A DNA stretch of 64,000 bases from Hydrogenophaga sp. PBL-H3 (GCF_010104355.1 NZ_CP044972.1:1984001-2048000); one strand, 5' to 3'. Positions 1 to 9,663 are shown, counted from the stretch's first letter. Notes: a model not told the origin generated them from the sequence alone. A program made the numbers and translations.

Positions 1-3000
1 CGCTCCAGAAGTCCGGGTCTTCGCGTTGTTTGAGCTCCAGGCTCTGGCGCACACGCTGCAGGCGCTCGGCGCCGAAGCCGGCCCACTGGCGATCACGCCC
101 GCGCGACAGCAGTTCGGCCGCCACCAGGTTCAGCGCGGGGTAGAACAGGTCGGCCTGGCCGCCTTGCAGTGCCAGGGCCTCGGCCCGGCGGTAGTGTTCG
201 GCCATGCGGTCGATGGCATGGGCCTTGGCTGCGGCCGCCGAAGCACCCGCCATGCCTTCGAGCCGGGCCATGCGTTTCCAGGTCGAGCCCAGCAGGCTTT
301 CGCGTTCCACCGTGGGCGACAGCGTGACCAGCGCGTCCAGGATGGCAATGGCCTGCCCGATCTCCTTGCGACCCTGCTCCACGAGTGCTTTCAGCGCCGC
401 CGGCCGTGACCCGTTGCGCCCCGCGGCTTCCAGCCGCGTCCAAGCCTGGCGCGCACCGAGGTTGGCCAGTTGCTCGTTGGCCTTGACAGACGCGCTGCTG
501 TCGTTGGCCGCCACCGCGCGGCGGTACCAGTGCAGCGCTCGCTCGATGTCGCGCGCAGCGGCCCAGGCCACACCAAAGGCTTCGGCCACTGCGCCCATGC
601 CGCCCCATTCGCTGTCAAAACGGGCTTCCAGGTAGCGGATCTTTTCGCGTTGCGATTCGGGTGCGGCGCCCTGGGTGGCGCTCTGCACCGCCAGGGTTTC
701 CAGGGCCAGGGCCAGCGCCACCGGTGAAGCAATGCCGGCGTACAGCTTGGACAGCGGAGGAGGGGTGCGGCGCGTGTCGGTCTCGTTGCGCTGCCAGACC
801 CAGTCGGGGTCGCCGTAGCACTGGTAGGCGGCCCAGGTGTTGCCTTGCGGGTTGGCGTTGTAGGCGGCCACCCGCCCGGCCTGCACCGCGTCCATGAAGC
901 GCTGGCCCGAGAGCAGTGCGCGGTAGAACTCGGTGGCAAACAGGTTCGCTGCGTCGTCTTCCACAGCCCAGCCTGCGGCCACCACACAACGCACGCCGAT
1001 GCGGATCAGTTGCTTGGCCACGCCAGCGGCGAACTGCGCACGGTCGTAGCCGCCCTTGAGCAGCTTGTCAGGGTCGGCGGCGAGGTGGCAGCAGTTGAGG
1101 AACACCAGCTCGGGCACGACCCGCATGGCCTGCACTTCGCGTGGGCCGAGAAAGGTGTTGTCGCTGAGCACCACGCCGCGCAACAGCGGTGGCTTGCCCG
1201 GGCGCAGGAGTTCGGGTTCGCCATGGCCGGCGATGTGCACGATGCGGTAGCGCCGCGCCAGCAGCGCGGTGGTCACGGCGGCGGCGTCGGGTCCCAGGCC
1301 GTCGTCGGGCGCAATCAAGGCATGCACGCGGGATGCGTCGAGCCCAAGCTGTCCGCTGAGTGCTTCCACTACCGCTTCAGCTTCCACCCGCGCGGCCGGC
1401 AGCGGTGGGTAGAGCGCCGGGTCGCTCAGCGGCTCTCCGATCACCAGCACGCAGTCTTCCAGTCGTGCGTCGCTCACCTGGGTGCGGAAGGCGACGGTGC
1501 GCAGGCGGCGCAGCAGCTTGTTGCGGATGGCCCAGGGCGCCTCGGGCCCGCCGCGGCCATCGTCGGGCGCGTCCAGCAACTCCCACGGAATGGCGGCCGT
1601 GCCGTCGTCGAGTTCCAGCAGCAGCTCGCTGGTTCCACTGAGGCTGGACTCCATCTCCACCGGCACCAGCAGCTGGAACAGCGTGCGGCCGATGTTGCGG
1701 TCGCGGTTGGCGTCGTTGGAGGCGCGCCGCACCAGCTCACCCACCAGCCGTGCCTGCGTGGCCTGGGCGCGCACCTCGGCGCGGGCGCGCTGGGTGTCCA
1801 GTGTGTAGACGATGCTGGGTTCACCCGTTTCGTCGGTCACGGTCACCGCGCTGATGAAGTCGTAGGCGGTGCCGCGGTAACCGTTGTCCAGTGTCCTGCG
1901 CAGCGCCCCCACGCCCGAGACAACGCAGGGAGACAGGACGAAGTGGTCGGGCGATGCCGCGCACAGGAGGGTCAGCGCGCCCCAGGCCTCGGTGGCCCGG
2001 TCGAGATACAGCTCCACCAGGCGCAGGTGGCTCACCACCGGCCAGCCACCCGCGCTGAGCTTTTCATTGGCCTCGCGCACGCCTTGCGCCACGGCCTGGG
2101 CCGACGTGCTCACGCTGATGCCGCTGCCGCCGCTGCCGATCATCGTGGCGGCCAGCTCGAACTGGGTGGCACCTCCGTCTGGCGCTTCGGCCACCCGCTG
2201 TGCCCAGGCCAAGGTGGCCTGGCGCACCGTGTGGGTGATTGCCGCACTCTTGAGCTTGCCCTCGGAGCCCAGGCCTGCCACCACCACATGAGGCGGGCGG
2301 GGCAGGGAGAGGGGGCTGTCCGGATCCTGGCGGTTGTTGACGAAGATCTGGTGCGTGCCCGGCGCTTCCGGGTAGAGGCCGGCCGCCAGTGATGCCGACA
2401 TGACGCCACCGATGAAGCGGTCGACCACCGCTTCGCTTCCACTGAGGGTGGACGAAAAATAGTGGCCCACCAGCAAGGGCGAACTGATGAACTTGAGGTT
2501 GGCGTTGTGCACGCTGATGCGCAGCGCACTTTGTGGTGCTTCGGTGCGGATGGGCGCCTCGGCAGCCAATGCAAGCACATCACCCAGTCCCGTGGGGGGC
2601 TGCATGACCGTGCTGCGCTGTCTCGATGGGCGGCTGCGCACCAGTGCCGGCACGGCGCCGCCACCGCTGCGCGCGAGGGGCAACGCGCCGACCAGGGGCA
2701 GGCGCTGTGTGTCGCCGTGCTGCAGCAGTTCAAGGTAGGCGGCAAATGCGGAGGCCGCATCGGGCAGACCGCCGTGTTCGCAGTCCACCTTCCAGGCGCG
2801 CACGCCGGGCAGCAGGGCGCTTTCCAGCGTCACCCGACCGTCGCCACCATCGGGCTGGTCCAGATAAACCAGGCCCTCGCGCGCGTCGATCTCGAAGCTG
2901 GCGGGTGTGAAGCGGGCGTGACCCACCACCATCAGCAGCCGGTCGCGAAAGCCGGGCAGTGCGGCATCGCGTTGCTGGTCCAGTCGGCGGCGCAACGCCA

Positions 3001-5377
3001 CGGCCCGATCCAGCACCTCTTGCGACGGCACGCCCCAGCGGTAAATGGCGCGCTGGCTCTCCACGCTGTGCCAGAAGTTGGCGTCCTCCAGCGTCTTCAT
3101 GTCTTGCGTGGCCAGCGCCTGCCAGCGCTCGCTCTGGGCCAGGCCCAGCGCGGGATCGAGCAGACCGGCCTGCAGCTGCAGGAAGCCCGGCATGGCCGCC
3201 ATGAGACGGCGCGCCTTGTGGTCCTGAAACGGCATGCCGAAGGCTGAGAGCGCGTTGCCCATGGTGTCGTCGCCCGAGAGCACCTGCATGGGGGCGAACG
3301 AGCCGCCGTTGGGCGTGCCCAGCATCAGCATGCGCGAGCCCGGGCGTTCCAGCCAGCGCTGCCACACGTCGGGGCGCTCCAGCTGCGCGGTGCGCGCCAC
3401 CAGCCCGCCCATGGAGTGCGCGAGCAGTCGCACGGGCTGGCCGCTGGTGGCGCGCGCGGCCAGGGCCTGGTCCATCACGTCGGCCAGTCGGGCGGCTTCT
3501 TCTTCGATGGGGCGGCGCCAGTCAAATGAGAACTCGATGACCTCATGGGTGTCCGAAAGGAAGGTGGCCAGGTCGTCGTAGACGCTGCCGATGGCGCCAT
3601 CGGGCAGCACGCGCCCGCCTTCATCGGGGTAGGCCAGGCGGCCCAGGCCGCCGAGAATGCGCGCACTCAGCCAGACGCGCTTGCCGTCCACGGCAAGGTG
3701 ACTGCCCAGGATGCCCGGCAGCATGATCACTGCGGGCCGTTCGGAGGCGGGCGGCGCACCAGCCGAGCGGGGCATGCCGCGCAGGCCGTCGCTGGAGCTG
3801 CCAGCCCACGACATCGGACCGATCGGCTGGAAGCCCGCAGGGTTGTCTTGCACCAGGGCGTTGCAGATGGCTTCGGCCGAGCGCGGTTCGCTGAAGTAGC
3901 TGAAGTGGGTCACCTTGCCACCGCGCTCCAGCACAAAGGTGGCCGCCGCATGACCACCGGCGGGCGCGCGTGGCGTGCCGCCGTACATCGACCGGGTCTG
4001 CACCACGAGGTCGTTGTCGGTCCAGTAGAACGCGTCGGCCAGCAGGGTCTTGACCCACGAAGTGATGGAGTCGCCCTGGATGTCGCCCGCCACCACGCGC
4101 AGCTGGCCTGGCAGTGGTCCGGCGTCTGTGCCTTCGCTGGCGTGCAGCCACTGCACCAGCGGGCTCTGCGGCATCATGCATTCGAGGCCGGGCATCAGCG
4201 TGGGGTCGGTGCGCTGGCTGGCCACTTCACCAATGAAATCGATCAGCGTGGGTGCCACCGGAATCGCGGCCAGCTCAAACGACCACTTGAGCACCGACAC
4301 GTAGGCATCGAGCCGTTGGGAGGCCAGGAGCGTGCCGCGAGAAGGGCAGGCCACGCGCACCACGCGCTCCACGCGGATGTCGCGCCCCTTGAGCGCGGCA
4401 GCCAGGTCACGCAAGGCTTTCAACTGGTTGCGGTGGTCTGGCGCCTTGAACGGGGCGAGCGATTTCTCATCGAGATCGGGTCGCGCACACACCCTGGCCA
4501 GCACCTCGGCCACCAGCCCGCCGCGCGAGTGGGTGAGCAGGTGCAGGCGCGCGCCCTTGGGCAGCGAGCGGACGAGCAGCAGGGCGTTGTCGATCGGGCT
4601 GGCCGTGAGCGTGGGATGGTCGAAGCCGTAGACACGGTTGCCATAGCGCGCAAACAGCTCTCGCACCTTGTTCGGGTGGTGCTGCCACAACTTGCCGAAG
4701 GTGCCATGGGTTTCCGAGAACGTGCCGTGCAGCAGCACGAGCAACGGTGAGTCGGTCGGCGTGGGAGGGGCGAGCTGTGTGAGCCGCTGGCCATTGCCCT
4801 TGAGTGCGGTGGCAAAGCTCTCCGCCGACAGCGGGTACAGGCCGGCCTCGACCTGGTTGTCCACCCGTGCCGCGATCTTGGCGGCCGTGATGCGCGAGGC
4901 CGGCTCCAGCAGCAGGCCGGTGACCACCTCGACGGCCGAGAGCAGCACGTCGCCCAGGCGCCCACGCGAGGCGCCGCGTGAAGCCCCCGCCTGCTCCAGG
5001 CCTTGCCAGCCGAGCTGCGCGGGCACGTTGATTTCGGTGCTGGCTGCGCTGGCGCCGGAGCGGCTGCGTGGTTGTGCTTCAACACCGCTGCGCGTGAGGC
5101 CCGACTGCGCCAGCATCAGGTCGCGCGCGGTCTCGGGGTGCAGCATGAGCGAGGGGCCGTTGGTGATGTGCAGCACCACCGCATCGAGCCCGGGGCGGGC
5201 GGTGAGCCGAACCACGTCGCTGCTGCCACGGGTGGCGCCCACCTGCACACGCTGCGTGGTCTGCCCGCGTCCGCCAAAGCTGGCCGAGGAACCCGATGCT
5301 CTGCCGCGCGTGGCGGCCAAGGCGGTCTGCTGCTGACCGCGAACGATGAAGGTGATGGGGTCGGATGCGGTGGTCAT
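1..5377 (-). CDS. Giant CHAT-domain protein with two alpha/beta-hydrolase domains (3' end outside window)
   Basis: An uninterrupted minus-strand frame runs from ATG at 5377 to the window edge, giving at least 1792 residues. The first hydrolase-like domain (about 200-360) carries HSRGG with candidate nucleophile Ser284. The second (about 540-720) begins with a lipase-like PGILGS and carries HSMGG with Ser655. A CHAT (caspase-like) domain lies near 1250-1560. Its HIAGHG motif (His1385), NCC motif (Cys1429/Cys1430) and closing YGDPDW are typical. The remaining C-terminal part is helical and TPR-like. CHAT proteins are cysteine proteases, often acting in cell-death or immune pathways; the lipase-like domains may act on lipids or esters. 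No signal peptide or clear Shine-Dalgarno is seen. It lies 36 bp after the amidase gene, so co-transcription is likely. Substrate and role are unknown. Confidence 0.85.
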   Translation of the reverse strand, partial: MTTASDPITFIVRGQQQTALAATRGRASGSSASFGGRGQTTQRVQVGATRGSSDVVRLTARPGLDAVVLHITNGPSLMLHPETARDLMLAQSGLTRSGVEAQPRSRSGASAASTEINVPAQLGWQGLEQAGASRGASRGRLGDVLLSAVEVVTGLLLEPASRITAAKIAARVDNQVEAGLYPLSAESFATALKGNGQRLTQLAPPTPTDSPLLVLLHGTFSETHGTFGKLWQHHPNKVRELFARYGNRVYGFDHPTLTASPIDNALLLVRSLPKGARLHLLTHSRGGLVAEVLARVCARPDLDEKSLAPFKAPDHRNQLKALRDLAAALKGRDIRVERVVRVACPSRGTLLASQRLDAYVSVLKWSFELAAIPVAPTLIDFIGEVASQRTDPTLMPGLECMMPQSPLVQWLHASEGTDAGPLPGQLRVVAGDIQGDSITSWVKTLLADAFYWTDNDLVVQTRSMYGGTPRAPAGGHAAATFVLERGGKVTHFSYFSEPRSAEAICNALVQDNPAGFQPIGPMSWAGSSSDGLRGMPRSAGAPPASERPAVIMLPGILGSHLAVDGKRVWLSARILGGLGRLAYPDEGGRVLPDGAIGSVYDDLATFLSDTHEVIEFSFDWRRPIEEEAARLADVMDQALAARATSGQPVRLLAHSMGGLVARTAQLERPDVWQRWLERPGSRMLMLGTPNGGSFAPMQVLSGDDTMGNALSAFGMPFQDHKARRLMAAMPGFLQLQAGLLDPALGLAQSERWQALATQDMKTLEDANFWHSVESQRAIYRWGVPSQEVLDRAVALRRRLDQQRDAALPGFRDRLLMVVGHARFTPASFEIDAREGLVYLDQPDGGDGRVTLESALLPGVRAWKVDCEHGGLPDAASAFAAYLELLQHGDTQRLPLVGALPLARSGGGAVPALVRSRPSRQRSTVMQPPTGLGDVLALAAEAPIRTEAPQSALRISVHNANLKFISSPLLVGHYFSSTLSGSEAVVDRFIGGVMSASLAAGLYPEAPGTHQIFVNNRQDPDSPLSLPRPPHVVVAGLGSEGKLKSAAITHTVRQATLAWAQRVAEAPDGGATQFELAATMIGSGGSGISVSTSAQAVAQGVREANEKLSAGGWPVVSHLRLVELYLDRATEAWGALTLLCAASPDHFVLSPCVVSGVGALRRTLDNGYRGTAYDFISAVTVTDETGEPSIVYTLDTQRARAEVRAQATQARLVGELVRRASNDANRDRNIGRTLFQLLVPVEMESSLSGTSELLLELDDGTAAIPWELLDAPDDGRGGPEAPWAIRNKLLRRLRTVAFRTQVSDARLEDCVLVIGEPLSDPALYPPLPAARVEAEAVVEALSGQLGLDASRVHALIAPDDGLGPDAAAVTTALLARRYRIVHIAGHGEPELLRPGKPPLLRGVVLSDNTFLGPREVQAMRVVPELVFLNCCHLAADPDKLLKGGYDRAQFAAGVAKQLIRIGVRCVVAAGWAVEDDAANLFATEFYRALLSGQRFMDAVQAGRVAAYNANPQGNTWAAYQCYGDPDWVWQRNETDTRRTPPPLSKLYAGIASPVALALALETLAVQSATQGAAPESQREKIRYLEARFDSEWGGMGAVAEAFGVAWAAARDIERALHWYRRAVAANDSSASVKANEQLANLGARQAWTRLEAAGRNGSRPAALKALVEQGRKEIGQAIAILDALVTLSPTVERESLLGSTWKRMARLEGMAGASAAAAKAHAIDRMAEHYRRAEALALQGGQADLFYPALNLVAAELLSRGRDRQWAGFGAERLQRVRQSLELKQREDPDFWS

Positions 5378-5413
5378 GGAGGCACTTTCTGCAGCGGGTG
5401 CACGTGCCTGGCG

Positions 5414-6355
5414 TCAGCGCCGGGCGCGGGTGGTGGTTTTCTTGGCAGGCGCGGCCTGCTTCTTGGCCGGGGCGCTGGCCGCCGTGGTGGCCAACGGCAC
5501 GGCGCGCTGTGAGCGCGAGAGCACACCGGCCTGGGAGCGCGTGGCCGCCTGGCGCGCCACGAAGTCGTTGCACACCCAGCCTTCCAGGTCGGTGGCACCC
5601 ACCACAGCCACACGGCTCCAGCGATCCTGGGGTTCGAGCAGCACCAGCTCGGCACCACGCTTGAGCGCGGGCGCGACCTTGGGGAAATCGGCGCTCGGAC
5701 CACTGCGGATGTTCAGGCTGGCCGCCGTGACCACCAGCCGCACCGCCACATCACCGCCACGGCCCAGGGCGCGGGCCCGCACGGCGGCCAGCGGGAAGGC
5801 CGGGCCGGGATCGACCTTGCGCCCGCGTGCGATGTCTTCGTGGCCCAGCACGTCCTGCAGGCTGTAGTGCGCCACCAGCGCCTCGCAAAGTTGCAGCGCG
5901 CGTTCGATCTGCACCTCGGTGAAGTGGTGCCAGGGCCGCACACCACCGCCGTGGCGGTGTTCGGCCACCACCACCTCGTTGTCAGGGTAGGCCTTGCCGA
6001 ACCAGGAGACACAGCGTTCGCCCTCGCGGTGCAGCAGGCCGGCGTTGTCCATCTCGATGCCGATGGCGTGGTGGTTCAACCCGTCGATGCCGTTCCACTG
6101 GCTCACGCCGGCGTGCCAGGTCACGGTGTTGAACGGCGCGAGCTGCACGATGCGCCCATCGCGCCCGAGCACGATGTGCGCCGAGGCATTGCCCTGCGGC
6201 TTCTTCGTGCACAAGGACTCCACCGAACTCTCCAGCGTGCGCCCGGCGGTGTAGTGCAGCACCACGAACTGCGGGCGCATGGTGCCGCCCACGTTGGGTG
6301 TGGGCCGGAAGCTCACGTCGGGGCCGGTGAGGCGGTGGTTCTGTATGCCAAGCAT
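5414..6355 (-). CDS. N-acetylmuramoyl-L-alanine amidase with C-terminal SH3b domain
   Basis: The 313-residue product is an Amidase_2 (AmpD/PGRP-like) zinc enzyme that would cut the amide bond between MurNAc and the stem peptide. The zinc ligands are inferred as His34 (in LHYTAG), His172 (in GHEDIA) and Asp182. Residues about 200-270 form an SH3b-type domain (LNIRSGPS). The C-terminus is a Lys/Ala/Pro tail (APAKK repeats). The start is ATG 6355, preceded by GGGAGG; an open frame extends further upstream but only overlaps the metacaspase gene. No signal peptide is present, so export or release by lysis would be required to reach peptidoglycan. It sits between the metacaspase and CHAT genes on the same strand. 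Confidence 0.88.
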   Translation of the reverse strand: MLGIQNHRLTGPDVSFRPTPNVGGTMRPQFVVLHYTAGRTLESSVESLCTKKPQGNASAHIVLGRDGRIVQLAPFNTVTWHAGVSQWNGIDGLNHHAIGIEMDNAGLLHREGERCVSWFGKAYPDNEVVVAEHRHGGGVRPWHHFTEVQIERALQLCEALVAHYSLQDVLGHEDIARGRKVDPGPAFPLAAVRARALGRGGDVAVRLVVTAASLNIRSGPSADFPKVAPALKRGAELVLLEPQDRWSRVAVVGATDLEGWVCNDFVARQAATRSQAGVLSRSQRAVPLATTAASAPAKKQAAPAKKTTTRARR

Positions 6356-6396
6356 GAAATCCTCCCGAGGACAACAACGCAGGAACGCGACAGCAA

Positions 6397-7302
6397 TCAG
6401 AGCGAGAAGGGCGCCTGTTTGAGAAAGGCCGCCGCCGGCCCCAGCGTGAACAGATTGGGCGATTGCGTGGGCGGCAGGCCCGCGCGCACCCGCGCATGCA
6501 GGCTGGCGTAGCTTCCCTTGAAGCTGCCGTTGTTCCAGACGCTGAGCAGTTGTTCGGTGAACGCGCCGTTGTGGTCGCCGTCCATGGAAAACTGGTTGTC
6601 CTGGCAACCCGAGATCAGGATCACCGCAGGGTGGAAGTCCTTCACGATCGCGGTGAGCCGCTCGCTCACGGTGACATTGCCCAGGGCCGTGTCGGGGTCG
6701 GTGACCTTGCCGCCCGCAGCCTTGGCCACGTCGTTCTGCAGCTGGTCGTAGAAGGCCTTGTGTTCCCCGTAGACGCGCAGGGCCACGGAGCGCGGCATGA
6801 TGCGCGGGCGCTGCTCCGGCGTGCCCGGGGCAGGTCGGGCGGCGCGCACCACGGTGCCGCTGTGGCAGCTGTCGGACAGCACCAGGATGCGCACACCCGC
6901 CTTGAAACGGCTGAGCTCGTAGTACAGCTCGTCGTCGATCAGCTGGCCGTCGAACAGGCACCAGGTCTCGTCGAGCTTGTCGGGTTCCTCGCCGCTCACG
7001 TCGGGCACCTGACCACCGTGGCCAGAGAACGTCATGAAGAACAGGTCGCCAGCGGAGAGCGCCTTGGCCGCCTTGCGGACCGCCGCGAGGAAGTTGGCGC
7101 GCGTGGCCTTTTTGGTGATGAGCAGGCTGCTCTTCATGCCCTGGGCACTGGAGATCGCCGCCATGTCGTGGGCGTCGAACTCGCAGGCTGCCAGTGGCCC
7201 GCTCCAGCCCGCATAGTGGGCGGCGCTGACCTCATTGAGGCCGATGTGCAGTGCCAGGGCTTGAGGCCCCTTGGCGGCGTTGACGTTGGTCTTGTTCGCC
7301 AT
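6397..7302 (-). CDS. Metacaspase-like (peptidase C14) protease
   Basis: This 301-residue protein has the caspase-fold dyad: His95 in SGHGG and Cys146 in SDSCHSG, the two hallmark motifs of peptidase C14/orthocaspases. The p20-like region fills most of the protein, with no transmembrane segment or signal peptide. Bacterial relatives usually cleave after Arg/Lys and may need calcium; specificity here is not provable from sequence. ATG 7302 was chosen because GGGGGAG lies five bases upstream, whereas the in-frame GTG 7308 would overlap that site. It follows the kinase gene by 110 bp and precedes the amidase by 41 bp. The pairing with a second caspase-like (CHAT) gene suggests a proteolytic cascade; that is inference. 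Confidence 0.88.
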   Translation of the reverse strand: MANKTNVNAAKGPQALALHIGLNEVSAAHYAGWSGPLAACEFDAHDMAAISSAQGMKSSLLITKKATRANFLAAVRKAAKALSAGDLFFMTFSGHGGQVPDVSGEEPDKLDETWCLFDGQLIDDELYYELSRFKAGVRILVLSDSCHSGTVVRAARPAPGTPEQRPRIMPRSVALRVYGEHKAFYDQLQNDVAKAAGGKVTDPDTALGNVTVSERLTAIVKDFHPAVILISGCQDNQFSMDGDHNGAFTEQLLSVWNNGSFKGSYASLHARVRAGLPPTQSPNLFTLGPAAAFLKQAPFSL

Positions 7303-7412
7303 GATCACTCCCCCTCATCACGTTTCAGAATGTGAATTCCGTCACGGATTCTGGTGGCTCATCCCGCAAGACGCAACCTATTTATGTAATCAGTTGTCAA
7401 TGCGCGCCCGAT

Positions 7413-8840
7413 TCAGTCAGCCAGACGTTCGAACGGGAGGTGCGGTTTGACCAGTATCACGGTGCACGGCGCGGACATGGACACTTTGATGGGGACGGTG
7501 GACACCCAGCGTTGCAGCGGCAAGCCGTGGGTCGCAGCGCCCATCACGATGGTGTCGACATGGTTGCCCTGCGCATACCGCACCAGCGCATGCGCAACGT
7601 CGCTCGCTTCCAGCACGTGGCAGGACACCGGATGCACATCGAGCGGCTGCGCCCATTGCATCAGCCGCGCAAGTTGGCGGCGGTGGGCATGGGTCTCGCT
7701 GTCCTGCTCGCGCGTGGGGGCCGCGTCCAGTGGCGGAATCACCGTGACGCAGGCCAGCCGCGCACCGGGACGTGCGTGCAACTGGCGCGCGACCGTCTCG
7801 CGCAGGGAATAAAGGGTGGCATCGCTGACGTCGGTGTGCGCGATCGCCACCATCAGGATCGGCACGCTCTGCAGGTGGTGGGCTGGCTTGGGACTGGGTT
7901 GGTAGTGTCGTCCCGCGGCCCTGAACCAGCGCGCCGCATGCGCTCGCAAGCTCGTGCCCCGCGTGCGTTGGCCGCGCTCCGTGACATGTACCTGATCGGG
8001 GTGCGAGAGTTCGAACGCCAGGTGCGCCGCCGAAGGGTGGCGATCGGCGGCGACAGGCTCCAGGCAACGCAACAGCACTTCCTGCAACCAAGGGGGCAGG
8101 TCGGGGCGCAAGGCCCGCGGAGGTTTCGGGTCCATCCACAAACGCTGCCGCAGTCCGCCGGTGGTTTGTGGCTCGCCAAAGGGCAGTTCGCCGGTGGCGA
8201 GTTCGTAGAGCACCACGCCGACGGCAAACAGATCGCTGCGAGGGTCGCCACGCACGCCCACCACCTGCTCGGGGGCTATCCAGGCGGGGGAGCCCACCGC
8301 CAGGCGCAGCTCTTCGGCCAGGAGGTCGGGAAAGTCGGCATGGCAGGAGAGGCCGAAGTCCAGCAACACGGCGGTGCCATCGGGTCTGATGAGCACGTTG
8401 CCGGGTTTGATGTCGTGGTGGCAGACGTTTTGCCGGTGCAGGCTGTGCAGGGCATGGGCCAGTGCAGAGCCCAGTCGGGCGATCTCGTCGGGCGGCAGCG
8501 TCGAGCCGTGGTCTGACGGCCTCAGCCAGCTCTCCAGGGTGCGTCCTTCAATGCGTTCCATGACGATGTAGGGCACCTGCGTCAGATCGCCAGCGGCCAC
8601 GAAACGCGGGACGTGCGGCCCCGTCAGCACCTCCAGCAACTGGTGCTCGATCTCGAAACCCACGATGGTCTCGGCCCCGTCGCCCACCGTCATGCGGGGC
8701 ACTTTCATGACCATGGGGAATCCGGGGTCGTGGCGGTCGTCGGCGTACGTGACTCGGTAGATGTGCGCCATGCCGCCGGCATGCACGCATTCGCCAACGA
8801 CGAACCCGTCCAGTGCTGTGCCCGGTGTCAGCAGTTTCAT
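7413..8840 (-). CDS. Hanks-type serine/threonine kinase fused to a universal stress (Usp) domain
   Basis: A 475-residue fusion. The N-terminal half is an active-looking protein kinase: a glycine-rich loop near 17-25, Lys46 (VMKVP), catalytic HHDIKPGN with Asp143 and Asn148, DFG at 161-163, and an APE motif. The C-terminal part (about 325-475) resembles a universal stress protein, with an AIAHTD-type opening strand and a late VMGAATHG segment that could bind ATP. No membrane helix is found, so it is probably cytosolic. Its ATG overlaps the stop codon of the phosphoesterase gene by four bases (ATGA), implying coupled translation. It would phosphorylate Ser/Thr residues of unknown targets; neighbouring caspase, amidase and CHAT proteins are obvious candidates but unproven. 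Confidence 0.9.
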   Translation of the reverse strand: MKLLTPGTALDGFVVGECVHAGGMAHIYRVTYADDRHDPGFPMVMKVPRMTVGDGAETIVGFEIEHQLLEVLTGPHVPRFVAAGDLTQVPYIVMERIEGRTLESWLRPSDHGSTLPPDEIARLGSALAHALHSLHRQNVCHHDIKPGNVLIRPDGTAVLLDFGLSCHADFPDLLAEELRLAVGSPAWIAPEQVVGVRGDPRSDLFAVGVVLYELATGELPFGEPQTTGGLRQRLWMDPKPPRALRPDLPPWLQEVLLRCLEPVAADRHPSAAHLAFELSHPDQVHVTERGQRTRGTSLRAHAARWFRAAGRHYQPSPKPAHHLQSVPILMVAIAHTDVSDATLYSLRETVARQLHARPGARLACVTVIPPLDAAPTREQDSETHAHRRQLARLMQWAQPLDVHPVSCHVLEASDVAHALVRYAQGNHVDTIVMGAATHGLPLQRWVSTVPIKVSMSAPCTVILVKPHLPFERLAD

Positions 8841-9589
8841 CGTCCTTCTTCCAGCCGTTTCGCGAAGTACTCCGGCAGGCCCGCCCGCCTCACCGCAGCG
8901 GCGGCGCCGGCATGGTCGTAAGGTACGCGGTGGAAAGTGAGGCGGGCTTGAGCGGCGTCAAACAGCGCGTACATCGCCAGTGGCTGACCATCGCGCGGCT
9001 GCCCGACCGAGCCGATGGTGGCGATCCACCGCCGGTGGGCCGGCGTGGGAATGGCCACGCCCGGGGTGGGCGCAAACGCCATCAGTCCGTGGCTGCGGCC
9101 CTTGTAGTACAGCGTCTGGTGGTGAACGTGGCCGCCGAAGACGTAGCGCACGCCGGGATGCCGTGTGGCCGCATCCAGGCTGGCCAGCGCGCTGCGCTCG
9201 TCATCCACGTAGCGCCATTGCTCCGGTGCTTCGGCGCTTGCGTGCACCAGCCAGCAGTGGCCGATGTGGCCGGTCAGGGGCAGCGACGCGAGGAAGGTGC
9301 GCTGGTCCGCCGAGAGTTGTTGGTGGGTCCACAGCGAGGTGGCATCTTCCAGCCGCGCGCCTTGTGCAGACGGTGCCACGGCCAGGGCATCGTGGTTGCC
9401 TTTCAGCACCAAGGCGCCGTTCGCGGCCAGTTGCACGACCCGGTCGATCACGGCGCAGGGGTCTGCGCCGTAGCCCACGAGATCGCCCAACAGTGCGTAC
9501 CGAGTGGCGCCTTGCTGCCGGGCGTGCGCCAGGCAGGCGTCAAGGGCCTGCAGGTTGGCGTGAAGATCGGAGAGCAGCGCCAGTTTCAA
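8837..9589 (-). CDS. Calcineurin-like metallophosphoesterase
   Basis: The product (about 250 residues) carries the family metal-binding motifs in order: SDLHAN near the N-terminus, GDLVGYG, GNHD, and C-terminal GGHVHH. This fits a binuclear-metal phosphoesterase of the YfcE/protein-phosphatase-like group. The start is uncertain: the longest frame begins at TTG 9604, but TTG 9589 has AAAGG seven bases upstream and gives the usual family opening MKLALLSDLH, so it is preferred. The gene overlaps the kinase gene by four bases. A phosphatase coupled to a kinase suggests that the pair controls one phosphorylation state, but a nucleotide substrate is equally possible. Confidence 0.85.
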   Translation of the reverse strand: MKLALLSDLHANLQALDACLAHARQQGATRYALLGDLVGYGADPCAVIDRVVQLAANGALVLKGNHDALAVAPSAQGARLEDATSLWTHQQLSADQRTFLASLPLTGHIGHCWLVHASAEAPEQWRYVDDERSALASLDAATRHPGVRYVFGGHVHHQTLYYKGRSHGLMAFAPTPGVAIPTPAHRRWIATIGSVGQPRDGQPLAMYALFDAAQARLTFHRVPYDHAGAAAAVRRAGLPEYFAKRLEEGR

Positions 9590-9663
9590 GGGGAGACCTT
9601 TCAAGCCGCGCGCACCAGCGCGGGATTCCCCACCTCCGTCACGGCCCGGGGGCCGTCCTGCCC

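Noticed and set aside
845..2392. 515-residue plus-strand frame opposite the CHAT gene
   Set aside because: Antisense to the CHAT domain, whose motifs read cleanly on the minus strand.
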